From JAIBAC01 sp046331095 (lineage in GTDB: Bacteria > Actinomycetota > Acidimicrobiia > UBA2766), in contig JAXLRM010000007.1 of NCBI GenBank assembly GCA_046331095.1, positions 118,802-182,801 of the forward strand: DNA of 64,000 nucleotides. The letters run 5' to 3'. This document shows positions 1 to 7,752 of the stretch, one piece after another; position 1 is the stretch's first letter; each line of letters opens with the position of its first letter. The notes beneath the pieces are model-generated. The model ran no database searches, was not told where the DNA came from, and was given only the letters and a program-made list of their open reading frames with translations. Made by a program: the position numbers and the translations under genes.

Positions 1-1
1 C

Positions 2-772
2 GTCTACCAGGGGGCCCCCACGCCCGTGGTGGCGTTCATGGCGTCCGGCGCCAAGATCGCGGGCTTCGCGGGACTGTTCCGTGTGCTCGAGACCGGCCTC
101 GCGGCATTCCGCTTCGACTGGCAGCCCCTGCTGGTGGGCGTCGCGATCGTGACGATGCTCGGTGGTTCTGTCCTCGCGATCGCCCAGACCGACGTCAAGC
201 GCATGCTCGCCTACTCGTCGATCGCGCACGCAGGCTTCATCCTCACCGGTCTCGCCTCGGGTGAACCAGCGGGCGTCCACGGGGCGCTGTTCTACCTGGC
301 CGCGTACGTGTTCATGGCCGCCGGTGCGTTCGGGGTGGTCGCCCTCCTTGCCCGCCGTGGTGAGCGTTACACGAGCTTCGACGACTACAGGAACATGTTC
401 AGGCGCGAGCCTGTGCTCGCCACCGTGCTGGCGTTCTTCCTGTTCGCGATGATGGGTATACCGGGGACGTCGGGGTTCGTCGCGAAGTTCGCTGTCTTCG
501 CAGGCGTCGCCGCTGCCCACCAGTGGGTCCTGCTCACCGTGGGCACCGTCGCGAGTGTGATCAGCGCGTTCTACTACTTGCGCCTCGTCGTCGTCATGTA
601 CATGCAGGCCGGGACGGACGTGGGTATCCCCGAGGCGGAGCCACTGCCGCGTATCCGCTGGGCGCCCGCCACGGCTCTGGCGATCGCTCTCACTGTGTTC
701 TTCACGATCCAGCTCGGCATCCTGCCCCAGGGGCTCATGAACATGGCCGGCAAGGCCACGTTCCTATTCTGA
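2..772 (+). CDS. nuoN: NADH-quinone oxidoreductase subunit N, C-terminal part (first nuo cluster)
   Basis: Proton-pumping antiporter-like membrane subunit of respiratory complex I. The reading frame is open at the left edge, so only about the last 256 residues are present. It begins in the conserved loop YQGAPTPVVAFMA and continues with the transmembrane block containing TDVKRMLAYSSIAHAGF, both NuoN hallmarks, then several more hydrophobic segments to the C-terminus. It is clearly different in sequence from the complete NuoN at 22694-24175, so it is not a recent duplicate. No nuo gene follows it; a tandem repeat array starts 27 bp downstream. It therefore probably closes a separate nuo operon lying to the left of the window. 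Confidence 0.93.
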   Translation, partial: VYQGAPTPVVAFMASGAKIAGFAGLFRVLETGLAAFRFDWQPLLVGVAIVTMLGGSVLAIAQTDVKRMLAYSSIAHAGFILTGLASGEPAGVHGALFYLAAYVFMAAGAFGVVALLARRGERYTSFDDYRNMFRREPVLATVLAFFLFAMMGIPGTSGFVAKFAVFAGVAAAHQWVLLTVGTVASVISAFYYLRLVVVMYMQAGTDVGIPEAEPLPRIRWAPATALAIALTVFFTIQLGILPQGLMNMAGKATFLF

Positions 773-798
773 CGCCCCGGAGGCCGGCCGCCGGACGC

Positions 799-1133
799 CG
801 GCGGGGGGTGCCCCCTCGATCGCGGGTGGTTTGGGTCGTGTGCGGGTCATGTGGCCCGCGTTTGGCGGGGGGCGGCCCCTAGATCGCGGGTGGTTTGGGT
901 CGTGTGCGGGTCATGTAGCCCGCGTTTGGAGGCCGGCGGGTGCCCCCTAGATCGCGGGTGGTTTGGGTCGTGTGCGGGTCATGTGGCCCGCGTTTGGCGG
1001 GGGGTGCCCCCTAGATCGCGGGTGGTTTGGGTCGTGTGCGGGTCATGTGGCCCGCGTTTGGCGGGGGGCGGCCCCTCGATCGCGGGTGGTTTGGGTCGTG
1101 TGCGGGTCATGTAGCCCGCGTTTGGAGGCCGGC
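799..1133. repeat. Five-copy tandem repeat, 64-68 bp period
   Basis: Five near-identical units. The shared core starting gatcgcgggtggtttgggtc begins at 818, 882, 950, 1014 and 1078, so the spacings are 64, 68, 64 and 64 bp. Each unit ends in a GC-rich, partly self-complementary stretch (gcgggtcatgtggcccgc or the variant with tagcccgc) followed by gtttgg. Units differ at a few positions, in two recurring variants. The array fills the whole 773-1106 gap between nuoN and the TetR gene and runs into the TetR gene, supplying its last codons and stop. There is no coding potential that looks real. Function unknown; it could act as a bidirectional terminator or be a VNTR-like element. Confidence 0.9.
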
Positions 1134-1691
1134 GAGGACGGTGTCGATGACCGACTCGGCGAGGTCGGCCTCGGTTCCCGGACCGAAGTCGGGTCCGGCG
1201 AGGATCACCGTCGCGAGTCCGTGGATCGCGGTCCACAACGTCAGGGCCGTCAGGAGCGGGTCCGAGCGCAGGATCACGCCCGACTCGATGGCCTCCTCGA
1301 TCGGGGCCGCGGCGAAGCGGAACACACCCGTCGCGCTTGCCGGCTCGTCGTCTCGAGGTGATGCGGTGAGTTCGGGACGGAACAGGAACATCGTCCGGAA
1401 CAGGAACGGGTTCTCGCGTGCGTAGTCGATGTACGCGCGGGACAGACCGCGGAGGCGCTCGATCGGGTCGGGGCCGCTCACCTCCCGAAAACGCGCAAGC
1501 ATCTCGGCGAACTCCGCCTCCGCCACGCCCTGGAGCAGGTCCCGCTTGCTGCCGATGTGCGCGTACAGGGCCGGGGCGGTGACACCGAGGTTCGCGGCGA
1601 GGCGTCGCAGTGACAGGCCCTCGAGCCCGCCGTCACGGATCATCTCGCGTGCTGCCACGAGCACGGACTCACGGGTCAGTGTGGTCGTCAT
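1107..1691 (-). CDS. TetR/AcrR family transcriptional regulator
   Basis: 194-residue repressor-type regulator. The N-terminal helix-turn-helix is clear at residues 13-60 (SLRRLAANLGVTAPALYAHI, then SKRDLL), followed by an all-helical ligand-binding domain of the TetR_C/WHG kind. It is transcribed divergently from the carotenoid oxygenase gene, and the gap holds a 17-bp palindrome typical of TetR operators (1798-1814), so it probably represses itself and/or that neighbour. The last five residues (QTRAT) and the stop codon are encoded by the final copy of the tandem repeat, so the natural C-terminus may have been changed by repeat expansion. The ligand is unknown. Confidence 0.9.
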   Translation of the reverse strand: MTTTLTRESVLVAAREMIRDGGLEGLSLRRLAANLGVTAPALYAHIGSKRDLLQGVAEAEFAEMLARFREVSGPDPIERLRGLSRAYIDYARENPFLFRTMFLFRPELTASPRDDEPASATGVFRFAAAPIEEAIESGVILRSDPLLTALTLWTAIHGLATVILAGPDFGPGTEADLAESVIDTVLAGLQTRAT

Positions 1692-1797
1692 GTGTCGCTT
1701 CGCCGAAGCCTGGTCGAGGGAGACGGTGCGCTGACAAGTCTGGCGGAACCCCGCCCCTCGACCGCTGCCAGAAGGTTCCCGGTCACGGCACTAGGTT

Positions 1798-1814
1798 GGT
1801 GAACACTGTTCACC
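1798..1814. promoter_or_regulatory. Palindromic operator, probable TetR site
   Basis: GGTGAACA-C-TGTTCACC: two perfect 8-bp half-sites around one central base, in the gap between the divergent TetR gene (start 1691) and carotenoid oxygenase gene (start 1853). The form and length match many TetR-family operators. It lies 38 bp before the oxygenase start, where it could block its promoter. Binding by the adjacent TetR protein is inference. Confidence 0.7.
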
Positions 1815-1852
1815 ACTGGCCCGGGCCAGACAAGCGAAGCGGTGGTCGCCAA

Positions 1853-3562
1853 ATGCCCTTGCCCCAGTCAATGCTCAGCGCGTCGCCGCGTGACCTCGAC
1901 CTCGAGATCGTCTCAGGTGAGATGCCGGAAGCGATCTCCGGCGAGATCTTCGTCTCGGCACCGGACCCGGCCACACCGGGGGACTACCGCCTTTTCGGCG
2001 AGGGCCTCGTCTTCAGGCTCTCGTTGGCACAGGGAAGGCACGGGGCAGGCACCGGACGGCACGCGTGGCGCCACAACCGCATCGACACCCCGTCGGTCCG
2101 GCTGCGCGACAAGCGCCCAGCGGCGTTCGTGCCCGGGCCCACGGGGATGATGAGCTCCTACGGCGCGCCCAACCTCGCCAACACGGCCCCGCTGCCGTGG
2201 GGTGACCGCATGTTCGTCACCTGGGACGTCGGGCGGCCCCTCGAGATCGACCCCGAGAGCCTCGGATTCGTCGCCGAGGTGGGCCACAAGGACCAGTGGG
2301 GGTCGTTCCTGCCCGGTCTGCTCCCGTTCGTGTTCTCCACGGCGCACCCGGTCGTCGACCCCGATCGCGGCTGCCTGTGGACCGTGCGGCAGATGCCGGT
2401 CGAGATGGCGCCGCGCATGGTCATGCAACCATGGGTGGTGCGCTGGGGTGGCACCGGGCCCGACCTCGACATGTGGCCGGTGGAGAACGCGCGTGTACCC
2501 GGGATGATGCACACGATCACCCAGACACGCGACTGGCTCCTCCTGGCCGAGAGCGGCATGTTCCGCCCCGACCCCGGTGAGATCGCAGGCCAGGAGCGCA
2601 CGGTCACCAACGACGCTGCGGCCACGGTGTACCTGGTCCGCAAGGAACTGCTGGAACGGACACCACCCGGCGAGCCGGTTCCCGCCGAGGAGTTCGTCGT
2701 CGGGCCCGAGTTCGGCCACTACTACGCCCGTTACGACGACACCGACGGCATCGAGGTGATCTTCGAGCACCAGGAGCTCATGGACCTCGGACTGAAGATC
2801 CGGCCCCAGGATCTCGACGTGAACGGCTCGCCCGTGCAGACCCCGGGACTGTACGGCCAGGCCATGGCGCCGTCGTCCGCGAGCGTGGTGCGATTCGATC
2901 CCGAGACCGGCAAGCAGGACGAACGTTCAGTCCTGCGCGACCCCGACCGGACGTGGAACCTGCAGCTCTCCGCGATGGACTGGTCGACGGAAGGCCAGTC
3001 GGCTCCGACCCTGCACCACATCGTGATGCACGGTTACAGGCCCCAGACGATCACACAGCGTGCCCTCGCCCTCTACGAGGACCGCGTCGACCGCGCTCTC
3101 CTGGGCAACGACGAGACCCCGGCCCGCCTCATGAGCGTCAGGCGTGACGGGCTCGGCATCGTCGGCGATCACGAGTACGCGGTGGACGACCTCCCCACTT
3201 CGCCGGCGTTCGTGCCCCGTGATCCGGAGAGCGCCGGTACGAGCCGCTACGCGGGCAGCGATCCCGGCGGCCACGACGGCTGGGTAGTCGTCCCCGTCCT
3301 GCGCGACGCCGGCTTCCAGGTCGACGTCTTCGACGCCGCTCGTGTCGGTGACGGCCCGGTGTGCACACTCGCAGCACCCGGTGGAGCCCAGGTGCCGCTC
3401 CTGCTGCACTCCGCCTGGGCGCCGGCAGCAGTCCCGGCACCGGATGCCGATCGCCTCCGCTTCTCCGACGAGGCGACCGAAGACGTGCTGTCGACCCTCC
3501 CCGACGACCTCGCCGGGGCTGCCCGCGAGGTCCGCAACGACCTCGACACCGTCCAGGGCTGA
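1853..3562 (+). CDS. Carotenoid oxygenase family protein (RPE65/lignostilbene dioxygenase type)
   Basis: 569 residues, close to the usual length for iron(II)-dependent carotenoid or stilbene cleavage dioxygenases. Such enzymes cut C=C bonds with four His ligands in a seven-bladed propeller. Likely ligands here are H165 (FSTAHPVVD), H220 (GMMHTIT), H306 (FEHQEL) and H519 (LLLHSAW); the spacing fits the family, but the assignment is by eye. The frame is open upstream to 1610, but the ATG at 1853 fits the family N-terminus and leaves the operator outside the gene. The true substrate (carotenoid, apocarotenoid or aromatic stilbene) cannot be told from sequence. A SnoaL-like protein and an SDR follow on the same strand, suggesting a small oxidative pathway. 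Confidence 0.85.
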   Translation: MPLPQSMLSASPRDLDLEIVSGEMPEAISGEIFVSAPDPATPGDYRLFGEGLVFRLSLAQGRHGAGTGRHAWRHNRIDTPSVRLRDKRPAAFVPGPTGMMSSYGAPNLANTAPLPWGDRMFVTWDVGRPLEIDPESLGFVAEVGHKDQWGSFLPGLLPFVFSTAHPVVDPDRGCLWTVRQMPVEMAPRMVMQPWVVRWGGTGPDLDMWPVENARVPGMMHTITQTRDWLLLAESGMFRPDPGEIAGQERTVTNDAAATVYLVRKELLERTPPGEPVPAEEFVVGPEFGHYYARYDDTDGIEVIFEHQELMDLGLKIRPQDLDVNGSPVQTPGLYGQAMAPSSASVVRFDPETGKQDERSVLRDPDRTWNLQLSAMDWSTEGQSAPTLHHIVMHGYRPQTITQRALALYEDRVDRALLGNDETPARLMSVRRDGLGIVGDHEYAVDDLPTSPAFVPRDPESAGTSRYAGSDPGGHDGWVVVPVLRDAGFQVDVFDAARVGDGPVCTLAAPGGAQVPLLLHSAWAPAAVPAPDADRLRFSDEATEDVLSTLPDDLAGAAREVRNDLDTVQG

Positions 3563-3659
3563 GGACAGGGCCAGGGCTGCAACTGACGCGGGCCTGCCGC
3601 GCGCCCACCTCTGCAGCTACGATCCCGGAGTCCTGGACCCTGGGTGTGAGGTTGAGACG

Positions 3660-4052
3660 ATGGCCGGAGCCGATGTCGCCCGTGAAGCGGTGGAGCGCTA
3701 CGTGGCAGGTGTGCACGACGGCAGCACCGACGTGTATGTCAAGGCCTTCGCTCCCGACGCGGTGATCGAGGATCCCGTCGGCACGCCCCCGCACGTGGGC
3801 ACCGAGGCGCACCGCACTTTCTGGGAGAACACGCTCCAGTTGGCGGACTCGGTGCGCTTCGACGTCGACCGCATCATCGCCGTCGACGGCGAGGCCGTGA
3901 TGGTGCTCACGATCAACGCCCATCTGCGTACAGGTGGCACGACGCGCATCCCCGCGGTCGGCCACTTCGAAGTCGACGATTCCGGACTGATCACCAACTA
4001 CCGGGCGTTCTGGGACCCGGCCACCATGGAGTTCGTAGCCGACGACGCGTGA
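3660..4052 (+). CDS. SnoaL-like / ketosteroid-isomerase-like NTF2-fold protein
   Basis: 130 residues with the cone-shaped NTF2-fold pattern of the SnoaL-like family: an N-terminal helix (REAVERYVAGVHDGS), an acidic DPVG turn, and C-terminal strands ending in an FWDP motif. Family members are isomerases, cyclases or hydratases acting on steroid- or polyketide-like substrates, or small binding proteins. The ATG at 3660 follows a purine-rich gaggttgag. The gene sits between the carotenoid oxygenase and an SDR, so it may process an intermediate of that route. A sequence TACGAT near 3617 could be its -10 element. The precise reaction is unknown. Confidence 0.75.
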   Translation: MAGADVAREAVERYVAGVHDGSTDVYVKAFAPDAVIEDPVGTPPHVGTEAHRTFWENTLQLADSVRFDVDRIIAVDGEAVMVLTINAHLRTGGTTRIPAVGHFEVDDSGLITNYRAFWDPATMEFVADDA

Positions 4053-4101
4053 AGGCCGCGTCCGGATCCGGTCCTGTCCCGCGTGAAAGGCAACGGTAGC
4101 G

Positions 4102-4863
4102 ATGAAGCTCGACGGTTCCGCCGTAGTCGTGAGTGGAGGGGCATCAGGCCTCGGGGAGGCCACGGTGCGCCGGCTCAGCGCCGCCGGGGCGCGCTGCTTG
4201 ATCGCGGATCTCAACGCCGACCGCGGCAAGTCCCTCGCCGACGAGGTCGGTGGCGCGTTCGCGCAGACCGATGTCTCCGACGCCGACCAGGTGCAGGCGG
4301 CAATCGCGCAGGCGGCTGAGCTCGGCCCGCTGCGTGCGGCGATCAGCTGCGCCGGGATCGGATGGGTCGGCCGCGTGATCAACCGTGACAACTCGCCCCA
4401 CGATCTCATGCCGTTCCAGAAGGTGCTCGAGGTGAACGTGATCGGTACGTTCAACATGATGCGCCACGGCGCGTCGGCGATCGCCGACGCCGAGCCGAAC
4501 GAGGACGGCGAACGTGGAGTTCTCGTCAACACGGCTTCGGTGGCGGCCTTCGACGGCCAGACCGGCCAGCTCGCCTACTCGGCATCCAAGGGCGGCATCG
4601 TCGGGATGACCCTGCCCGCGGCTCGCGATCTGGCGCCCGTCGGCATCCGCGTGGTCACGATCGCGCCGGGTCTCATGGATACGCCGCTCTTCGCCCTGCT
4701 GGGCGACGAGGGCAAGGACAAGCTCGCAGCCGACGTGATCTTCCCCAAGCGTCTCGGGGCGCCCGACGACTTCGCCGCGCTCGTGCACCACATCGCCGAG
4801 AACCCCTACCTCAACGGCGAGACGATCCGTCTCGACGGCGCGATCCGCCTGCCGCCGAAGTGA
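4102..4863 (+). CDS. SDR family oxidoreductase (3-hydroxyacyl-CoA dehydrogenase type II-like)
   Basis: 253 residues, a classical short-chain dehydrogenase. The NAD-binding GGASGLGEA motif lies at residues 12-20, followed by the acidic residue in IADL that favours NAD(H). The catalytic Ser (NTASVAAF), Tyr-x3-Lys (YSASKGG) and the PG motif (IAPGLMDTP) are all present. The C-terminal pattern FPKRLGAPDDFA and the NGETIRLDGAIR ending resemble HSD10-type 3-hydroxyacyl-CoA/17-beta-hydroxysteroid dehydrogenases. It probably oxidises a hydroxy group on an acyl-CoA or steroid-like compound, in keeping with the SnoaL-like gene upstream and the racemase at 9692. Confidence 0.88.
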   Translation: MKLDGSAVVVSGGASGLGEATVRRLSAAGARCLIADLNADRGKSLADEVGGAFAQTDVSDADQVQAAIAQAAELGPLRAAISCAGIGWVGRVINRDNSPHDLMPFQKVLEVNVIGTFNMMRHGASAIADAEPNEDGERGVLVNTASVAAFDGQTGQLAYSASKGGIVGMTLPAARDLAPVGIRVVTIAPGLMDTPLFALLGDEGKDKLAADVIFPKRLGAPDDFAALVHHIAENPYLNGETIRLDGAIRLPPK

Positions 4864-4982
4864 GCGGCGGGGCGCCAGGGCAGCACCGGGATCAGCGCAG
4901 GATCAAGCCTGCTTCGACGGCGCCGTGGAGCAGGTGCGCACGATGCTGAGCGGGCCTGGCAGCGCCGGGTCCGCAGGTTCGA

Positions 4983-5441
4983 TCAGGCGAGAGGCCAGGT
5001 GATCAGGGTGCGCCAGGTGGAGCTGTCCGGTTCTGCCGCGGGGTCGCTCAGGTAGGACTCCCACATGTATCCGGCGAGCTCGTGGCCCTCGGCCGCGGCC
5101 CACTGCATCAGTTCCTGGTACGTCGTCGCGAGGCCGTCGAAGGAGCCGACGTGGATGCCGGTGGTCACACGCCCGCCGGGAAGCTCCATGGGGGTCACCT
5201 CGCCCACAGGGGTGATCGGTGCGGACACGGGAAAACCGGCAGCGACCTCCACGGTTGCTGCCGGCATCCTCGGGTAGTAGCCGAACGGGGGACCGGTGAT
5301 GCCGACGCCCTGCGCGCCGGCGACCTGAACGACCTCCTGGAACGCCCGGTGGAAGACACCGGCCAACTCGACCTGGGGGACGTCGGCCCGGACCACCGCC
5401 GCGTGCTGGCTCGCGATCGTCTCGACCCTGAACTCCGTCAT
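4983..5441 (-). CDS. GyrI-like small-molecule-binding domain protein
   Basis: 152 residues forming a single GyrI-like/AraC effector-binding domain (SOUL/BRE fold): it starts FRVETIASQHAAVVRADV, a typical first strand, and has the ITGPPFGYY segment and a C-terminal WESYLSDP stretch. No DNA-binding domain is present. Stand-alone members bind or hydrolyse small electrophilic or cationic compounds. It is preceded on the same strand, 32 bp away, by the DUF6285-like gene, suggesting co-transcription. The ligand cannot be predicted. Confidence 0.8.
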   Translation of the reverse strand: MTEFRVETIASQHAAVVRADVPQVELAGVFHRAFQEVVQVAGAQGVGITGPPFGYYPRMPAATVEVAAGFPVSAPITPVGEVTPMELPGGRVTTGIHVGSFDGLATTYQELMQWAAAEGHELAGYMWESYLSDPAAEPDSSTWRTLITWPLA

Positions 5442-5473
5442 ACAGCGCCTCCAGACGTGCGGGGTGCGCCAGC

Positions 5474-5854
5474 CTATCGCCCGGCCTGGGCCGGCGGGTC
5501 GATCGCCAAGTAGCCGGGATTCGAGATTCGGACCTTGTCGGCGACGGTCTCGCGCACGTGGGCGAGCACCTCGGCGCGACGCGCGTCCAGGGAGCCGTCG
5601 CGGATCGCGGCGGCGAGCTCGGCGTTGAGGTCGGCAAGGCTGCCTTCGTGGCCGAGCAGCTCCACCAGTGACGCCGACTCGGCGGCGTCGGCGGCCGGGC
5701 CGTTGCGCAGCTCGCGCTCGACGATGCCGAGGATGTTGACGACCACACGGGTGTGGAAGCGGAGGCGCCCCTCGAGGGTCTCCAAGACGTCGTCCTCCAG
5801 GAAGCCACGGCACGCGCCCAGGAGGTCGGGAGCGGAGGGGAGATCCTGTGCCAT
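5474..5854 (-). CDS. DUF6285-like small protein
   Basis: 126 residues, predicted all-helical and without cysteine clusters or membrane segments. The segment RLRFHTRVVVNILGIVERELRNGP followed by a Leu/Ala-rich helix, a DARRAEVLAHVRETVADKVRISNPGYL tail and a closing DPPA matches the DUF6285 pattern as I know it. Genes of this type often sit beside acyl-CoA dehydrogenases and aminoglycoside-phosphotransferase-like genes; a phosphotransferase lies at 6766-7752 on the same strand, now separated by the hemolysin III gene. The biochemical role is unknown. Its start is divergent from, and nearly abuts, the next gene. Confidence 0.65.
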   Translation of the reverse strand: MAQDLPSAPDLLGACRGFLEDDVLETLEGRLRFHTRVVVNILGIVERELRNGPAADAAESASLVELLGHEGSLADLNAELAAAIRDGSLDARRAEVLAHVRETVADKVRISNPGYLAIDPPAQAGR

Positions 5855-5926
5855 GGCGAGATGATGTCAGATACGAGGGCCGAAAGACCCTTCCCGCAGC
5901 GGGAACAGGCAGCGAACCTGTCACGC

Positions 5927-6592
5927 ATGACCGCCGAATCCGAAACCGACATCGTCGCTGCCGACGAGCGGCCGTTCATGCGCGGGCGACTGCACGAGTG
6001 GGCGTTCTTCATGTCGCTGCCCATGGGCGTGGCACTCGTGGCCACGGCCGCCGGCGCTGTCTCCCGTGTTGCTGCCACGGTGTACGCGCTCAGCCTGGCC
6101 GCCCTGTTCGGCACGAGCGCGACGTACCACCGCATCACGTGGTCGCCGCGGGCACGGGCGGTCATGCGCCGCCTCGACCACTCGATGATCTTCGTGCTCA
6201 TCGCGGGCACCTACACGCCGTTCTGCCTCATCGTCCTGCACGGAGCGTGGGCGTACGCGGTGCTCGCCACCGTATGGGCGGGCGCGATCTCGGGCATCCT
6301 CCTCAAGACGTTGGCGTACGAGCGAACCCAGAAGATCGGTGGCGCGCTCTACATCGTGCTCGGTTGGGTGGTCATCATCGCCCTGCCCCAGATCGTGGGC
6401 GGCATGAGCGCAACCGGAGTTGCCCTGCTCGCCATCGGTGGGGTCCTCTACACCGCAGGTGCTGTCGTACTCTTCCGGCGCCGGCCCGACCCGTCGCCAC
6501 GGATCTTCGGCTACCACGAGATCTTCCACTCGATGGTGGTCGGCGCGGGTATCTGCCACTACGTGGCGATCCTCGGCGTCATCAGCCGTTGA
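5927..6592 (+). CDS. Hemolysin III / PAQR-family membrane protein
   Basis: About 221 residues with seven hydrophobic segments. The PAQR/TrhA signatures are visible: RGRLHEW at the N-terminus, ATYHR after the second segment, RLDHSMIFVLIAGTYTPF in the middle and HEIFHSMVV with a late His near the C-terminus. The His/Asp residues are the probable metal site of the superfamily. Bacterial members influence membrane fluidity; the hemolysin name is historical. The ATG at 5927 gives the usual family length, although in-frame ATGs at 5861 and 5864 would add about 21 residues. It sits alone on the plus strand, between minus-strand genes whose homologues are often adjacent. Confidence 0.85.
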   Translation: MTAESETDIVAADERPFMRGRLHEWAFFMSLPMGVALVATAAGAVSRVAATVYALSLAALFGTSATYHRITWSPRARAVMRRLDHSMIFVLIAGTYTPFCLIVLHGAWAYAVLATVWAGAISGILLKTLAYERTQKIGGALYIVLGWVVIIALPQIVGGMSATGVALLAIGGVLYTAGAVVLFRRRPDPSPRIFGYHEIFHSMVVGAGICHYVAILGVISR

Positions 6593-6765
6593 GGCCCTGA
6601 ATCCCCCCGTTCCGGGCGCGCCCACCGCGTGAGACCCCGTTCTGGGGGTGCGATGCCCACCCCATGCGGCCGGGCCTGGCGCGCCCAAGCCGGGATGTCG
6701 CCGCGGGGCCGCGCCCAGGTCGCTGACCGGGTGGGCGATCGGCTGCGTGGCGGTGCTCGGGATCG

Positions 6766-7752
6766 TCAGTCGATGAGTGCCAGCAGGTCGTACTCCATCT
6801 CGCAGGCGCGCCGACCCAGGGCGGCATGCTCGACGGACCTGCTCGTGCCGCTGCGGAACGACAACGCCTGCACTAGGCACAGGATCCCCCACTTGAGCGT
6901 TCCGAACGCCTCCCAGAACCTCACCACCTCGGGGTCCACCGTGCGTCCGCCTGCCGCCTCGTAAGCGGCGAAGAACTCGTCGTAGTCCCCGAAACCGCCC
7001 ACGGGTCTGTCGTCGACGCCGAAGCGCCACGACCGCACGCACATCCAGCCGAGATCCTCCATCGGATCGCCGACGTGGGCCAGTTCCCAGTCGAGCACGG
7101 CCCGGATGCCCTCCGGCCCCACGATCAGGTTGCCGTTGCGGTAGTCGCCGTGCACCAACGTCCGCTCGGCGGAGTCCGGCGGGTTCTCGTCGAGCCAGTG
7201 CAAGCCGAGCTCGAAGGCAGGGTGGGCCTCGCCGATCGCGTCGAGGATCCCGCGATACCGGCGCACCTGCGCGCCAGCGGGCTCGTCGTCGGAGTCCGCG
7301 AGGGCGAGTCCCGGTACGGAGCCCCAGTCGACCGCGTGGATCCGCGCGAGGATGGCGCCGGCCTGGGAGGCCAGCACGGGGCGTGCCGCCGCGAAGTCGT
7401 CGTCACGGAGGATCTTGCGCGGGATCGTCTCGCCCTCGACGCGGTCCATCACGAAGCCCGAGCCGATCCCGTCCTCGGGGCCGAGGACGAAACGCACCGG
7501 CGGAACGGGCACACCCGAGGTGCGGGCGGCTTCGAGCAGGAGGCACTCGACATCGCGACCGAGAACCTGCGCCATGGTGGAGTGATCGCGACGCAGGACG
7601 AGCGGCACGCGGCCGGACGCATCGGCCACGAGGTCGAAAGACCACGTCTCGCGCGAGGCCCCTCCCGTGAGCCGGCGCAACCCCTCGACGCAGCCGAGGA
7701 GACCGTGGCGAGCACACGCACGCTCGAGCTCCTCCGCCTCGAGGCGAGCCAT
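6766..7752 (-). CDS. Phosphotransferase family protein (APH/ACAD10-like)
   Basis: 328 residues with an aminoglycoside-phosphotransferase/choline-kinase fold. The catalytic loop LVHGDYRNGN and the metal-binding DWELAHVGDP motif are intact. Internally it resembles the acyl-CoA-dehydrogenase-associated (ACAD10/11) phosphotransferases, which phosphorylate hydroxyacyl or steroid-type metabolites, more than antibiotic-resistance kinases. Its ATG overlaps the stop codon of the upstream CrtC-like gene (TGATG at 7750-7754), so the two are translationally coupled. The partner type and the DUF6285-like gene nearby support a role in catabolism. The substrate is inferred only as a hydroxylated lipid or terpenoid. 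Confidence 0.85.
   Translation of the reverse strand: MARLEAEELERACARHGLLGCVEGLRRLTGGASRETWSFDLVADASGRVPLVLRRDHSTMAQVLGRDVECLLLEAARTSGVPVPPVRFVLGPEDGIGSGFVMDRVEGETIPRKILRDDDFAAARPVLASQAGAILARIHAVDWGSVPGLALADSDDEPAGAQVRRYRGILDAIGEAHPAFELGLHWLDENPPDSAERTLVHGDYRNGNLIVGPEGIRAVLDWELAHVGDPMEDLGWMCVRSWRFGVDDRPVGGFGDYDEFFAAYEAAGGRTVDPEVVRFWEAFGTLKWGILCLVQALSFRSGTSRSVEHAALGRRACEMEYDLLALID

Noticed and set aside
799..1133. CRISPR array
   Set aside because: Units are whole-length direct repeats without unique spacers, and no cas genes are near.
1610..1852. N-terminal extension of the carotenoid oxygenase
   Set aside because: The open stretch is antisense to the TetR gene and covers the operator; the family N-terminus begins at 1853.
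3138..4532. A 464-codon minus-strand frame across the SnoaL-like and SDR genes
   Set aside because: Antisense shadow of two clear plus-strand genes; Arg/Ser-rich with no domain pattern, typical of GC-rich genomes.
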